Source of the DNA: DATKAS01 sp963733765
GTDB taxonomy: Bacteria > Actinomycetota > Acidimicrobiia > Acidimicrobiales > DATKAS01
Assembly (NCBI GenBank): GCA_963733765.1
Contig: CAVTEI010000003.1
Coordinates: forward strand, 868,001-932,000
Direction: 5' to 3'
DNA length: 64,000 bases
Shown: in pieces, positions 31,519-40,608 of the stretch
Layout: each line of letters begins with the position of its first letter
How positions within the stretch are numbered: the first letter of the stretch is position 1
Position numbers and translations under genes: made by a program
The notes under the pieces: generated by a model
What the model saw: the letters and a program-made list of their open reading frames with translations, nothing else
Told to the model about the DNA's origin: nothing
Database searches by the model: none

Positions 31519-32531
31519 TCCTCGCCGCCAACCCAGTCGGGCGGAACATCGCGATCGTCATCGCGGTCGTCCTGAGCATCGCCTGGCTGGCCTACTTCAT
31601 CGGCAATCTTCGCCGCTCGAAGGCCGAGGTGGGCTCGGAGATCGAGCTCGCGCCGAACCGCAAGCCGTACTACGACGACGAGCAGCTCGAAGGCCCGCGC
31701 CTCAACAAGGTGTTGTTGTGGGGACTCGCCCTCGTCGCCGTCAACGCGGTCGCGATCCCGTTGTACTGGTTGAACGAGCCGAGCCGGCAGGCCGGCGCGA
31801 TCGAGAGCTTTGACCAGACGTTCATCGGGTGGGGTGAGGAACTCTTCGCGACCACCGCGGAGGGCGGCTTCAACTGCGCCGGTTGTCATGGTGCGGAGGG
31901 TGTCGGCGGCGTGGCGTCGTACACGCTGCAGAACCCGGCGACCGGCGAGGTCAAGCAGGTCGCGTGGAAGGCCCCGTCGCTCCAGACGGTGCTGCTCAAG
32001 TTCAGCGTCGAAGAGGTCACGTTCATCATCACCTACGGCCGGCCGTTCTCACCGATGTCGCCGTGGGGTCTCGCGGGCGGCGGCCCGATGAACGACCAGC
32101 AGATCGAGACGCTGATCGCCTACTTGCAGAGCGTTCAGAAGACACCTGAGGAGGCGCAGGCCGACGTCACCGAGGCCCTCGCCGCCGCGAAGGAAGACCC
32201 GGCCAACGCGGGCAAGAGCGACGGCGAGCTCCTCTTCAACCTGCAGGCGTCGAGCGGCACGTATTCGTGCGCGCGGTGCCACACCCATGGTTGGTCGTAC
32301 GACGAGCCCCTCATCGCAGGCGGCGGCGCGATGGGCCCGAACCTCACGGGCGGGTCCGAGGTGCGCCAGTTCCCCACGGAGAGCGATCACGTCGAGTTCG
32401 TCACGGACGGCTCGGAGAACGGCAAGCGGTACGGAGCGCAGGGCCAGGGCACCGGCCGCATGCCCGGCTTCGGCCAGGTGTACACCGAGGAGCAGATCCA
32501 GGCCGTGGTCGAGTACGAGCGGGGGCTGTGA
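31515..32531 (+). CDS. qcrC: Membrane-anchored diheme cytochrome c
   Basis: A 338-residue protein with two N-terminal helices (about residues 10-30 and 66-86) and two extracytoplasmic cytochrome c domains. The heme motifs are CAGCH (about residue 121) and CARCH (about 252), with distal methionines in FSPMSPWG and GRMPGFGQ. It plays the role of the diheme QcrC of actinobacterial bc-oxidase supercomplexes, passing electrons from the Rieske protein. The TTG overlaps the Rieske stop by four bases. The gene symbol is by role, not by strict orthology. Confidence 0.8.
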   Translation: MILAANPVGRNIAIVIAVVLSIAWLAYFIGNLRRSKAEVGSEIELAPNRKPYYDDEQLEGPRLNKVLLWGLALVAVNAVAIPLYWLNEPSRQAGAIESFDQTFIGWGEELFATTAEGGFNCAGCHGAEGVGGVASYTLQNPATGEVKQVAWKAPSLQTVLLKFSVEEVTFIITYGRPFSPMSPWGLAGGGPMNDQQIETLIAYLQSVQKTPEEAQADVTEALAAAKEDPANAGKSDGELLFNLQASSGTYSCARCHTHGWSYDEPLIAGGGAMGPNLTGGSEVRQFPTESDHVEFVTDGSENGKRYGAQGQGTGRMPGFGQVYTEEQIQAVVEYERGL

Positions 32532-33265
32532 TGGGGACTGCACTCACGCTCGCCTTCGGCTGGGAACCGGAGATTCGAGGCATCGTCGTCGTGCTCATCG
32601 CCGTCGGCGTGCTGATGGGCTCGGTGTACCTCATCCTGGTCACGAACCTCGGCTCCCGGCTCGGCCTGCTCGTGTCGCTCGCCGCGCTGTTCGGTTGGAT
32701 GACGATCCTCGCCTCGATGTGGTGGGTCTATGGCATCGGCCTCAAGGGCGAGGACCCGACGTGGGAGCCGGTCGAGGTGATCGTCGGCGACGTGGCGACC
32801 GCGAACGCCGAGATCGCACACGACCTCTCGGACTGGGAGCTGCTCCCCACTGACGATCCCGGACGCGGGCAAGCGGTCGCGTCGGCTGACGAGATCCTCG
32901 TGCAAGAGGTCGGCATGTTCGACAGCCCGACCGACTACGCCGTGCTCAACGTCTATGAGACCGGCGGCGGAACCTCCCCCGACGGCTTCTTCAAGTTCTT
33001 CCACGACCCGCACTACGCCATCGTGCAGGTGCAGCCGGTCGTGCCTCAGATCAGCGAGCCGGGGCGGCCACCGCCCACACCCCAGGCCGACGAAGACCAG
33101 CCGGTCGTTTCCGTGCTGATGATCCGCGATCTCGGGTACAAGCGGCGGCCTGCGGCGCTGGTCACGCTCGGATCGCTGGCGATCTTCCTCGCGCTCGCGG
33201 CGATCCTCCACTCACGTGACAAGGAGTCGATGCGGCGGCACGGCGTCTCCCTCGAGAAGACCTGA
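32531..33265 (+). CDS. Membrane protein linked to the bc complex, unknown function
   Basis: A 244-residue protein with two N-terminal helices (IVVVLIAVGVLMGSVYLILV and a second around SLAALFGWMTILASMWWVYG), a soluble domain of about 130 residues and a C-terminal helix (ALVTLGSLAIFLALAAILHS). I see no known domain. The ATG overlaps the cytochrome c stop (TGATG) and nuoA follows after two bases, so it is firmly inside the operon. It is a candidate extra subunit or assembly factor between the bc complex and complex I. Confidence 0.65.
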   Translation: MGTALTLAFGWEPEIRGIVVVLIAVGVLMGSVYLILVTNLGSRLGLLVSLAALFGWMTILASMWWVYGIGLKGEDPTWEPVEVIVGDVATANAEIAHDLSDWELLPTDDPGRGQAVASADEILVQEVGMFDSPTDYAVLNVYETGGGTSPDGFFKFFHDPHYAIVQVQPVVPQISEPGRPPPTPQADEDQPVVSVLMIRDLGYKRRPAALVTLGSLAIFLALAAILHSRDKESMRRHGVSLEKT

Positions 33266-33267
33266 CC

Positions 33268-33723
33268 GTGGCTCAATTCCTGCCTGTCCTCATGATGCTC
33301 GTGCTGGCGACGATCTTCGCCGCGCTCAGCCGGGTCGCGTCGCGCTTGCTCGCGCCACGGCGTCCGAACGCGGCGAAGGAGGCGCCGTACGAGTGCGGCA
33401 TCGTTCCGAGTCGTGAGCCGCCGGAACGCTTCCCGGTGCGGTTCTACCTCGTCGCGATGCTCTTCATCATGTTCGACATCGAGATCGTGTTTCTGTACCC
33501 GTACGCGGTGAGTCACCGCGAGCTCGGCGCCTACGGCTTCTACGCGATCCTCCTCTTCAGCGCGATCTTCTTCCTCTCGTTCGTCTATGAGATCGCCAAG
33601 GGCGGCCTCGAGTGGGGTCCGTTGCAGCACGCCCGCCGGGTCGCCCCCGACGTGCCGACTGATCGCACGAGCGAGAGCACGATCCGACGTGTCGGCCTCG
33701 AGGGCAGGGAGGAGGCGGCGTAG
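33268..33723 (+). CDS. nuoA: NADH-quinone oxidoreductase subunit A
   Basis: A 151-residue membrane subunit with three helices and the signatures KEAPYECGIVP and RFYLVAMLFIMFDIEIVFLYP (the acidic residues of the proton pathway near the quinone site). About 30 extra C-terminal residues exceed the usual length. It is the first gene of the complete nuo set, joined to the bc operon by a two-base gap. GTG start. Confidence 0.95.
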   Translation: MAQFLPVLMMLVLATIFAALSRVASRLLAPRRPNAAKEAPYECGIVPSREPPERFPVRFYLVAMLFIMFDIEIVFLYPYAVSHRELGAYGFYAILLFSAIFFLSFVYEIAKGGLEWGPLQHARRVAPDVPTDRTSESTIRRVGLEGREEAA

Positions 33724-34329
33724 ATGGGCTGGGACATGAGCAAGGGTCTCGAAGGCCTCGACCGCAACTTCCTGACCGGCACGCTCGAAGGTCTGGTGAA
33801 GTGGGCCCGCGCCCGCTCGGTCTTCCCCGCGACGTTCGGACTCGCGTGCTGCGCGATCGAGATGATGGGCACCGGCGCCGCGCACTACGACCTCGCCCGC
33901 TTCGGCATGGAGGTGTTCCGCGCATCGCCCCGCCAGGCCGACTTGATGATCGTGGCGGGCCGTGTGAGCCAGAAGATGGCCCCGGTCCTCCGTCAGGTCT
34001 ACGACCAGATGATGGAGCCGAAGTGGGTGATCTCGATGGGCGTGTGCGCATCGACCGGCGGGATGTTCAACAACTACGCGATCGTCCAGGGCGTCGATCA
34101 AGTCGTGCCCGTCGACGTGTACGCGCCGGGGTGCCCGCCGAACCCCGAGACGCTGATCCACGCGATCGTCACGCTGCACGGCCTCATCCTCGACGGTGAG
34201 ATTCTGCGCCGGCGGGAGGAGAACGGCGCGGGCGCAGGTGTCGTCGTCGAGGCGGCGCCGACGAGCGGTCCGGTGCCCGTGTCGCGTCCGAGCCCGATCG
34301 TCGTGCGCAGCGGTGCCGGTGCGTCATGA
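33724..34329 (+). CDS. nuoB: NADH-quinone oxidoreductase subunit B
   Basis: A 201-residue subunit that binds the terminal N2 [4Fe-4S] cluster next to the quinone site. Cluster cysteines are in GLACCAIEMM, MGVCASTGG and APGCPPNPE. The core is followed by a 40-residue low-complexity C-terminal tail absent from the second copy. It starts directly after the nuoA stop and overlaps nuoC by four bases. Confidence 0.95.
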   Translation: MGWDMSKGLEGLDRNFLTGTLEGLVKWARARSVFPATFGLACCAIEMMGTGAAHYDLARFGMEVFRASPRQADLMIVAGRVSQKMAPVLRQVYDQMMEPKWVISMGVCASTGGMFNNYAIVQGVDQVVPVDVYAPGCPPNPETLIHAIVTLHGLILDGEILRRREENGAGAGVVVEAAPTSGPVPVSRPSPIVVRSGAGAS

Positions 34330-34856
34330 CCGACGTCGAGCTCGAAGAATCCGGCGGCGCCCCCGCCGGTCCTGACCTGCTGCACGGCGTGCCGGTCACG
34401 TCGTCACGTGGGCAAGTCGTGCTCCATCCCCATCGCGACGGATACCTCGAGCTCCTGCGCACGCTCGCCGACGAGGGCTACGCGATGTGTGTCGACCTGT
34501 GCGCGGTCGACTACCTCGAGCACGCCAGTCGCCCGCTGCCCGATGGGGTTGCGCCGGGACGCTTCGAGGTCGCGGTCAACCTGCTCGACATCACGGCCCG
34601 CCGGCGCATCCGGGTACGGGTGCAGCTGCCTTCCGATGATCCTCGGCTGCCGTCGTTGTTCGATCTCTATCCCGGAACCGAGGCGATGGAGCGCGAAGCG
34701 TTCGACATGTTCGGCATCGAGTTCGACGAACATCCCGACCTCACGCGGATCCTGATGCCGGAGGACTGGATCGGCCATCCGCTGCGCAAGGACTACGACA
34801 TGGGCCGCATCCCGGTGCAGTTCAAGCTCACGGGAGAAGAGCGATGCGAGCGATGA
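34326..34856 (+). CDS. nuoC: NADH-quinone oxidoreductase subunit C
   Basis: A 176-residue peripheral subunit. Conserved segments are VDLCAVDYL, DLYPGTEAMEREAFDMFGIEF and the family signature RILMPEDWIGHPLRKDY. The stop overlaps the first ATG of a run of minicistrons (ATGA) that leads to nuoD. Confidence 0.9.
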   Translation: MTDVELEESGGAPAGPDLLHGVPVTSSRGQVVLHPHRDGYLELLRTLADEGYAMCVDLCAVDYLEHASRPLPDGVAPGRFEVAVNLLDITARRRIRVRVQLPSDDPRLPSLFDLYPGTEAMEREAFDMFGIEFDEHPDLTRILMPEDWIGHPLRKDYDMGRIPVQFKLTGEERCER

Positions 34857-34894
34857 GCGACGAGCGATGAGCGACGAGCGATGAGCGACGAGCG
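34853..34894 (+). repeat. Three tandem 14-bp repeats forming overlapping MSDER minicistrons
   Basis: Each unit reads ATGAGCGACGAGCG. ATGs fall at 34853, 34867, 34881 and 34895; the last is the nuoD start. From each of the first three the reading is ATG AGC GAC GAG CGA TGA, a five-codon ORF whose TGA overlaps the next ATG as ATGA. Ribosomes finishing nuoC could therefore hop by reinitiation into nuoD. Confidence 0.85.
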
Positions 34895-36223
34895 ATGAGC
34901 ACACGGGTTCACGAGGATCCGGCGATCACCTCCGAGGGAGAGCAAGAGCTGCCGCCTCGCAGCACCCTCACCGCGAAGGAGCTGCTGCGCGAATCGGGAT
35001 GTGTGCTTCGGATCTCCGAGGCGGAAGCGAACACGCTCAGCGACCAAGAGCCCAGCGACGACCAGACGATGATCATCAACATGGGGCCGCAACACCCCAG
35101 CACTCACGGCGTGCTGCGCCTCATGCTCGAGCTCGACGGCGAGACAGTGCTGCGCACGAAGCCGATCATCGGCTACCTGCACACCGGCATGGAGAAGAAC
35201 GCGGAGGGCCTCACCTACCTGCAGGGCTCGACGAACGTCACCCGCATGGACTACGTGTCGCCCTTCTTCAACGAGCTCGTGCTGAGCCTGGCGACGGAGG
35301 AGCTGCTCGGCATCGATGTGCCGCCGCGTGCGATGTGGATCCGCATGCTGATGTGTGAGCTCAATCGCATGGCGTCGCACCTGCTTTTCCTCGCGACGAA
35401 CGGCATGGACCTCGGGGCTGTGTCGATGATCATCTACGGCTGGCGCGAGCGCGAAGAAGTGCTCCGCTTCTTCGAGCAGGTCACCGGCTTGCGCATGAAC
35501 CACAACTACATCCGCCCGGGCGGAGTGGCCGTCGATCTTCCCCCGGGCTGGCGTGACGAGGTGCTGCGCCTGCTCGACCTCATCCCGCCGCGCCTCGACG
35601 AGTACGACATCCTCCTCACCGAGCAGCCGCTCTTCCGCGAGCGCACGCAGGGCGTCGGCATCATCACCGCGCAGGAAGCGATCGCCCTCGGCATCACCGG
35701 ACCGATCCTGCGGTCCACGGGCGTCGCGTGGGACCTGCGTCGCGACATGCCGTACATGGCCTACGACGAGCTCGACTTCGACGTGATCGTCGGCAGCTAC
35801 GGCGATTGCTTCGATCGCTACGCGATTCGGCTGAACGAGGTGCGGGAATCGATGAAGATCGTCCGGCAGATCCTCGACAAGATGCCGCCGGGTGACTACC
35901 GCGTGCAGGACAAGAAGGTGACGCCGCCGCCTCGCGCCCGCATCGACGAGTCGATGGAGGCGCTGATCCACCACTTCAAGATCTTCACCGAGGGCTTCAA
36001 GGTGCCGGAGGGTGAGGTCTACGTCGCTATCGAGTCGCCGCGCGGCGAAGTCGGCTGCTATCTCGTGTCCGACGGCAGCGCGAAGCCCTACCGCATGCAC
36101 ATACGCGCCCCGAGCTTCGCGAACCTGCAGGCGCTGCCTCACATGATGCGGGGCGGTCTCATCGCCGACGCCGTTGCCGTGATCTCGTCCGTCGATCCCG
36201 TACTGGGCGACGTCGACCGCTGA
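34895..36223 (+). CDS. nuoD: NADH-quinone oxidoreductase subunit D
   Basis: A 442-residue subunit that forms the quinone pocket with NuoB. Motifs are NMGPQHPSTHGVLRL, YLHTGMEKNAEGLTYLQ (the usual HRGxEK reads HTGMEK), MDYVSPFFNELVLSLA and the C-terminal LGDVDR. About 50 extra N-terminal residues precede the core. The ATG is the last of the 14-bp repeat series. It abuts nuoE by a one-base overlap. Confidence 0.95.
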   Translation: MSTRVHEDPAITSEGEQELPPRSTLTAKELLRESGCVLRISEAEANTLSDQEPSDDQTMIINMGPQHPSTHGVLRLMLELDGETVLRTKPIIGYLHTGMEKNAEGLTYLQGSTNVTRMDYVSPFFNELVLSLATEELLGIDVPPRAMWIRMLMCELNRMASHLLFLATNGMDLGAVSMIIYGWREREEVLRFFEQVTGLRMNHNYIRPGGVAVDLPPGWRDEVLRLLDLIPPRLDEYDILLTEQPLFRERTQGVGIITAQEAIALGITGPILRSTGVAWDLRRDMPYMAYDELDFDVIVGSYGDCFDRYAIRLNEVRESMKIVRQILDKMPPGDYRVQDKKVTPPPRARIDESMEALIHHFKIFTEGFKVPEGEVYVAIESPRGEVGCYLVSDGSAKPYRMHIRAPSFANLQALPHMMRGGLIADAVAVISSVDPVLGDVDR

Positions 36224-36822
36224 TGGCGCGCCTCACTGACGCCAACGTGGCGCTCGCGCGTCAGATGATCGGTCGCTATCCCCGACCGCGTTCCGCTCTG
36301 ATCCCGCTGCTGCACCTCGCGCAGGAGCAGGACGGCTATCTCGCCGACGACGCGATGACCCATCTCGCCGAGATCCTCGACCTCCAGCCGGCCGAGGTGC
36401 TCGGGACGGCGAGCTTCTACGAGATGTTCAAGCGCGAGCCGGTCGGTCGCTACGTCGTGACCATCTGCACGGACATCGCGTGCCATCTCGCCGGCGCCGA
36501 GGACCTGCTCGAGCACGCCGAGGCGACGCTCGGGGTCAGGCCTGGCGCGACGACGGAGGACGGAGCGATAACGCTCGAGGACGTCACGTGCATCGCGGCA
36601 TGCACGGAAGCACCATGCGTCCAGGTGAACTACCGCTACAGGTATCGCGTCACTCCCGCGGCGTTCGATCAGCTCGCCGCCGACCTGCGTGCGGGTCGCC
36701 TCGCCGACGAGGTGCCCCCACACGGCACGCTCGCAACAGTGCGCCAGCAGATCCCCGCCGACCGCTGGGCCAACACCGGTCCCGAGGCGCAGGCACTGGT
36801 CGACGAGAGGCATCCCGCATGA
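36223..36822 (+). CDS. nuoE: NADH-quinone oxidoreductase subunit E
   Basis: A 199-residue thioredoxin-fold subunit binding the N1a [2Fe-2S] cluster. The first Cys pair is in VTICTDIACHLAG and the second in EDVTCIAACTEAPCVQV. The N-terminal helical bundle has SALIPLLHLAQEQDGYL. With NuoF and NuoG it forms the NADH-oxidising module, present only in this first cluster. Confidence 0.95.
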   Translation: MARLTDANVALARQMIGRYPRPRSALIPLLHLAQEQDGYLADDAMTHLAEILDLQPAEVLGTASFYEMFKREPVGRYVVTICTDIACHLAGAEDLLEHAEATLGVRPGATTEDGAITLEDVTCIAACTEAPCVQVNYRYRYRVTPAAFDQLAADLRAGRLADEVPPHGTLATVRQQIPADRWANTGPEAQALVDERHPA

Positions 36823-38120
36823 CGGTGACGAACGCGCCCCTCATCGTTTCGTCGCGGTTCGAGCAGGCCGACGGCCATACGCTCGCGGGGTACCAGCGCA
36901 CCGGCGGCTACTCCGCGCTCCGCAAGGCGCTCGGCATGGACCCGTCCGCCGTCACCGACGAGGTGAAGACCGCCGCGCTCCTCGGTCGCGGCGGTGCTGG
37001 CTTTCCGGCTGGCACGAAGTGGGGCTTCCTGCCGCCGAACGTCCTGCCGCGCTATGTCGTCGTCAACGGCGACGAAAGCGAGCCGGGCACCTACAAGGAC
37101 CGCATCCTCATGGAGCGCGATCCGCACCAGCTCATCGAAGGACTGCTGATCTGCTGTTACGCGGTCGGGGCCGCCCAGGCGTTCCTTTACGTGCGCGGCG
37201 AGATGGCGCTCGCGCAGGAGCGAATCGCGACCGCGCTGAACGAGGCCTACGAGGCCGGGTATGTCGGCAAGGACATCATGGGCTCGGGATACTCGGTCGA
37301 CATCGTCCTGCACTGGGGCGCCGGCGCGTACATCGTCGGCGAGGAGACCGCGCTCATCGAGAGCCTCGAGGGCGAGCGCGGCATGCCGCGGTTGAAGCCC
37401 CCGTTCTTCCCGGCGACGAAGGGTCTCTACATGCAGCCCACGATCGTCAACAACGTCGAGACGTTGTCGAACCTGCCGTGGATCGTCGAGAACGGCGGCG
37501 CCGCGTTCGCCGCACTCGGCAACGGCAAGTCCACCGGGACGCGCCTGTTCGCCGTGTCCGGACACGTGAACCGCCCGGGTGTGTACGAGGTCGAGATGGG
37601 CGTGACGACGTTTCGCGATCTGATCGAGCACTACTGCGGCGGCATCCGCGACGGACGCGCGCTCAAGGCGTTCATCCCGGGCGGCGCATCATCGCCGTGG
37701 TTCTTCGAGGAGCACCTCGACCTCGAGCTGTGCAAGCCGACGGTCGACGCCGCCGGTTCGATGCTGGGTTCGGGCGCGATCGTGATCATGGACGAGACGA
37801 CCGACGTCGTGAAGGCGTGCTGGCGGCTCGTCCGCTTCTTCGCTCACGAGTCGTGCGGCAAGTGCACCCCGTGCCGTGAGGGCACGACTTGGCTCGAGCG
37901 CATCCTGGCCCGGATCCTGGCCGGCGAGGGGCGCCCTTCCGACGTCGATCTCCTCATGGACGTCTCCGACAACATCAGCCCCGGGCTGGTTTGGCCGCCG
38001 AAGCAGACGACGATCTGTCCACTCGGCCCGTCGGTCACCGCACCGATCGCGTCCGTCGTGCGCCGGTTCCGCTCCGACTTCGACGTGTACATCGACAACC
38101 CCGAGGCCGTTCGTGTCTGA
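36819..38120 (+). CDS. nuoF: NADH-quinone oxidoreductase subunit F
   Basis: A 433-residue subunit that oxidises NADH. FMN/NADH-binding motifs are LLGRGGAGFPAGTKWGFLP and VNGDESEPGTYKDR; the N3 [4Fe-4S] site is ESCGKCTPCREGT with a distal Cys in TICPLG. The ATG overlaps nuoE by four bases; the longer open frame overlaps nuoE and has no homology. Confidence 0.95.
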   Translation: MTVTNAPLIVSSRFEQADGHTLAGYQRTGGYSALRKALGMDPSAVTDEVKTAALLGRGGAGFPAGTKWGFLPPNVLPRYVVVNGDESEPGTYKDRILMERDPHQLIEGLLICCYAVGAAQAFLYVRGEMALAQERIATALNEAYEAGYVGKDIMGSGYSVDIVLHWGAGAYIVGEETALIESLEGERGMPRLKPPFFPATKGLYMQPTIVNNVETLSNLPWIVENGGAAFAALGNGKSTGTRLFAVSGHVNRPGVYEVEMGVTTFRDLIEHYCGGIRDGRALKAFIPGGASSPWFFEEHLDLELCKPTVDAAGSMLGSGAIVIMDETTDVVKACWRLVRFFAHESCGKCTPCREGTTWLERILARILAGEGRPSDVDLLMDVSDNISPGLVWPPKQTTICPLGPSVTAPIASVVRRFRSDFDVYIDNPEAVRV

Positions 38121-40608
38121 GACGGAGACGGCTGCCACCGAAACCACCAGGTCGGTCTCGCTCACCGTCGACGGCCGGGTCATCACCGCGGCGCCCGGTG
38201 AGCTCGTGATCGCGGCGGCCGAACGCGCCGGCGTGTACATCCCCCGCTTCTGCTACCACCCGCGGATGTCGTCGGTGGGCATGTGCCGCATGTGCCTCGT
38301 CGAGGTGGAGGGGCCGCGCGGCTCGGCGCTGCAGGTGTCGTGCATGCTCGATGTGGCGGACGGGATGATCGTCCACACCGAGTCTCCGGCCGTGAAGAAG
38401 GCGCAGGACGGTGTGCTCGAGTTCCTGCTGATCAACCATCCGCTCGACTGCCCCGTGTGCGACAAGGGCGGCGAGTGCCCGCTGCAGGACCAGACGCTGG
38501 CGTTCGGCCCCGGTGAGAGCCGCTTCGTCGAAGAGAAGCGGCACTTCGAGAAGCCGATCCCGATCAGTGACCTCGTGTACCTCGATCGTGAGCGGTGCAT
38601 CCTCTGCGACCGCTGCACCCGGTTCGCGAGCGAGGTCGCCGGCGACCCTCTGATCAGCTTCGTCGGTCGCGGCAACGAGATGCAGGTGCTCACGTTCCCC
38701 GACGAGCCGTTCGCGTCGTACTTCAGCGGCAACACGGTGCAGATCTGCCCGGTGGGTGCGCTGACGGCGAAGCCCTACCGGTTCAAGGCGCGACCCTGGG
38801 ACCTCGAGGAGGAAGAGTCGACCTGCACGACGTGCTCAGTGGGCTGTCGGGTCACCGTGCAGTCGTCGCGGAACCGAGTCCTGCGCTATCAGGGTGTCGA
38901 CATCGACCCGGTCAACTGGGGCTGGTTGTGCGACAAGGGTCGCTTCGCGTTCGAGGCGATCGAGAGCGGGCAACGCCTTTCCGCGCCGCTCGTCCGTGAG
39001 GACGACGACCTCGTCGAGTCGGGTTGGGCGCCCGCGCTCGAGCGGGCCGCGCTCGCGATCCGCACGGCGGTGACCGAGGGCGGTCCGACGTCGGTCGCGG
39101 TGATCGGCGGCGCGCGCCTCACCAATGAGGACTGCTACGCGTGGGTCAAGCTCGCGAAGGGCATCATCGGCACCGACAACGTCGACGCGCAACTCGGCGA
39201 CGGCCTCACCGCGGAGCTCGTCGTCGGCCTCCCCGCCGCGACGATCGACGAGGCGTGCGCGGCCGGCACGCTGCTCGTGCTCGCTCCCGACCTTAAGGAA
39301 GAGCTGCCGATCCTGTACCTGCGTGTCCGCGACGCGGTGGAGAAGCGCGGCCTGCGCGTCGTCGAGCTGTCACCGACCGCCACGTCGATGACACCGCTCG
39401 CCGCCGCGTCGCTGCGATACCGGCCGGGGGAGCAGGCGGCACTCGCCGCGTCACTCGTGTCCGGCGACGCGCCGCCCGCGGGGATCGGCGCGGACTGGTT
39501 CTCCGCCGGCACCGACATCGTGGTGCTCGTCGGCCGTCCGTCGGTCGCCGAGTCGTCGAGCGCGACCGAGGCGGCCGCCGGTGCCGTCGCCGGGGTCCGC
39601 CCCGACGCGCGCTTCCTCGTCGCCACCCGTCGCGGGAACGTGCGCGGCGCCATCGACATGGGGATGGCGCCCGGGTTGCTTCCGGGGCGAGTCGCACTCG
39701 ACCAGGGTCGCGATTCGTTCACCGAGCACTGGGGTCAGGTGCCTGCCGCCCGCGGCCTGGATGCCACCGCAATCCTCCGCGCCGCTGCCGACGGCGCCAT
39801 CGGGTGCCTGATCCTGCTCGGCGCCGACCCCCTGTCGGACTTCCCGGATCGGCGACTCGCCGAGCGAGCACTCGCGAACGCGAAGCGGGTGATCGCCGTC
39901 GACACGTTCCTGACCGACTCACATGCACGCGCGTCGGTGGTGCTTGCCGCGGCCGGATACGCAGAGAAGCCGGGCACCACGACGAACCTCGAAGGGCGGG
40001 TGAGCCTGCTCGCCCAGAAGGTCACGCCGCCGGGCACGTCACGATCCGACTGGATGATCGCCGCCGAGCTCGCCGTCCTTCTCGACGGTGATCTCGGCTT
40101 CGGCTCGGCTGCGGAGATCTGGGCCGAGATCGAAGCAGTGTCGACCGCACACGCCGGGATGACGCTCGCCGCGTTGCGGTCGCCGGAAGGGCACGACGGC
40201 CTGGTCGCGGGCGATGGCGACGTCGCCGGTCGCCCCACGATGGTGCGCTTCGGGCCCGACGGCCAGGCCGCCGAGCCGCCCGCACTCGACGCCTACTCTC
40301 TGCGCCTGGTGTCGTCGCGCAAGCTGTACGACCTGGGCGTTGCGCTGCAGCGTTCGCCGAGCATGGCCGGTCTCGCCGGTGAAGCCGTGCTGCGCATGAA
40401 TCCCACCGACCACGAACGCCTCGGGTTCGCCGAACGCGCGCAGGCGAAGGTCACTTCGTCCCGCACGACGTTCCTCGTCGATGCTGTCGCCGACCCGGCG
40501 GTGGCACGAGGGGTGGCTGTGCTGGCGTTCAATCAGCATGGGGTCCGCGCCGCCGACCTCATCGACGCGACCGCAGCGGTGACCGACGTGCGCGTGGAGA
40601 CCCCGTGA
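38113..40608 (+). CDS. nuoG: NADH-quinone oxidoreductase subunit G
   Basis: An 831-residue multi-cluster subunit. The N-terminal ferredoxin-like domain has RFCYHPRMSSVGMCRMCLVE, then CPVCDKGGECPLQD, the CILCDRCTRFASEV cluster and the CTTCSVGCRV extra cluster. A molybdopterin-oxidoreductase-like domain follows with no catalytic cofactor evident. GTG is the start, eight bases inside nuoF. It relays electrons from NuoF to NuoI. Confidence 0.95.
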   Translation: MSETETAATETTRSVSLTVDGRVITAAPGELVIAAAERAGVYIPRFCYHPRMSSVGMCRMCLVEVEGPRGSALQVSCMLDVADGMIVHTESPAVKKAQDGVLEFLLINHPLDCPVCDKGGECPLQDQTLAFGPGESRFVEEKRHFEKPIPISDLVYLDRERCILCDRCTRFASEVAGDPLISFVGRGNEMQVLTFPDEPFASYFSGNTVQICPVGALTAKPYRFKARPWDLEEEESTCTTCSVGCRVTVQSSRNRVLRYQGVDIDPVNWGWLCDKGRFAFEAIESGQRLSAPLVREDDDLVESGWAPALERAALAIRTAVTEGGPTSVAVIGGARLTNEDCYAWVKLAKGIIGTDNVDAQLGDGLTAELVVGLPAATIDEACAAGTLLVLAPDLKEELPILYLRVRDAVEKRGLRVVELSPTATSMTPLAAASLRYRPGEQAALAASLVSGDAPPAGIGADWFSAGTDIVVLVGRPSVAESSSATEAAAGAVAGVRPDARFLVATRRGNVRGAIDMGMAPGLLPGRVALDQGRDSFTEHWGQVPAARGLDATAILRAAADGAIGCLILLGADPLSDFPDRRLAERALANAKRVIAVDTFLTDSHARASVVLAAAGYAEKPGTTTNLEGRVSLLAQKVTPPGTSRSDWMIAAELAVLLDGDLGFGSAAEIWAEIEAVSTAHAGMTLAALRSPEGHDGLVAGDGDVAGRPTMVRFGPDGQAAEPPALDAYSLRLVSSRKLYDLGVALQRSPSMAGLAGEAVLRMNPTDHERLGFAERAQAKVTSSRTTFLVDAVADPAVARGVAVLAFNQHGVRAADLIDATAAVTDVRVETP

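Noticed and set aside
34853..34897. A single coding extension of NuoC or NuoD through the 14-bp repeat
   Set aside because: The period of 14 changes frame each time and each frame stops at once. NuoC ends at the first ATGA.
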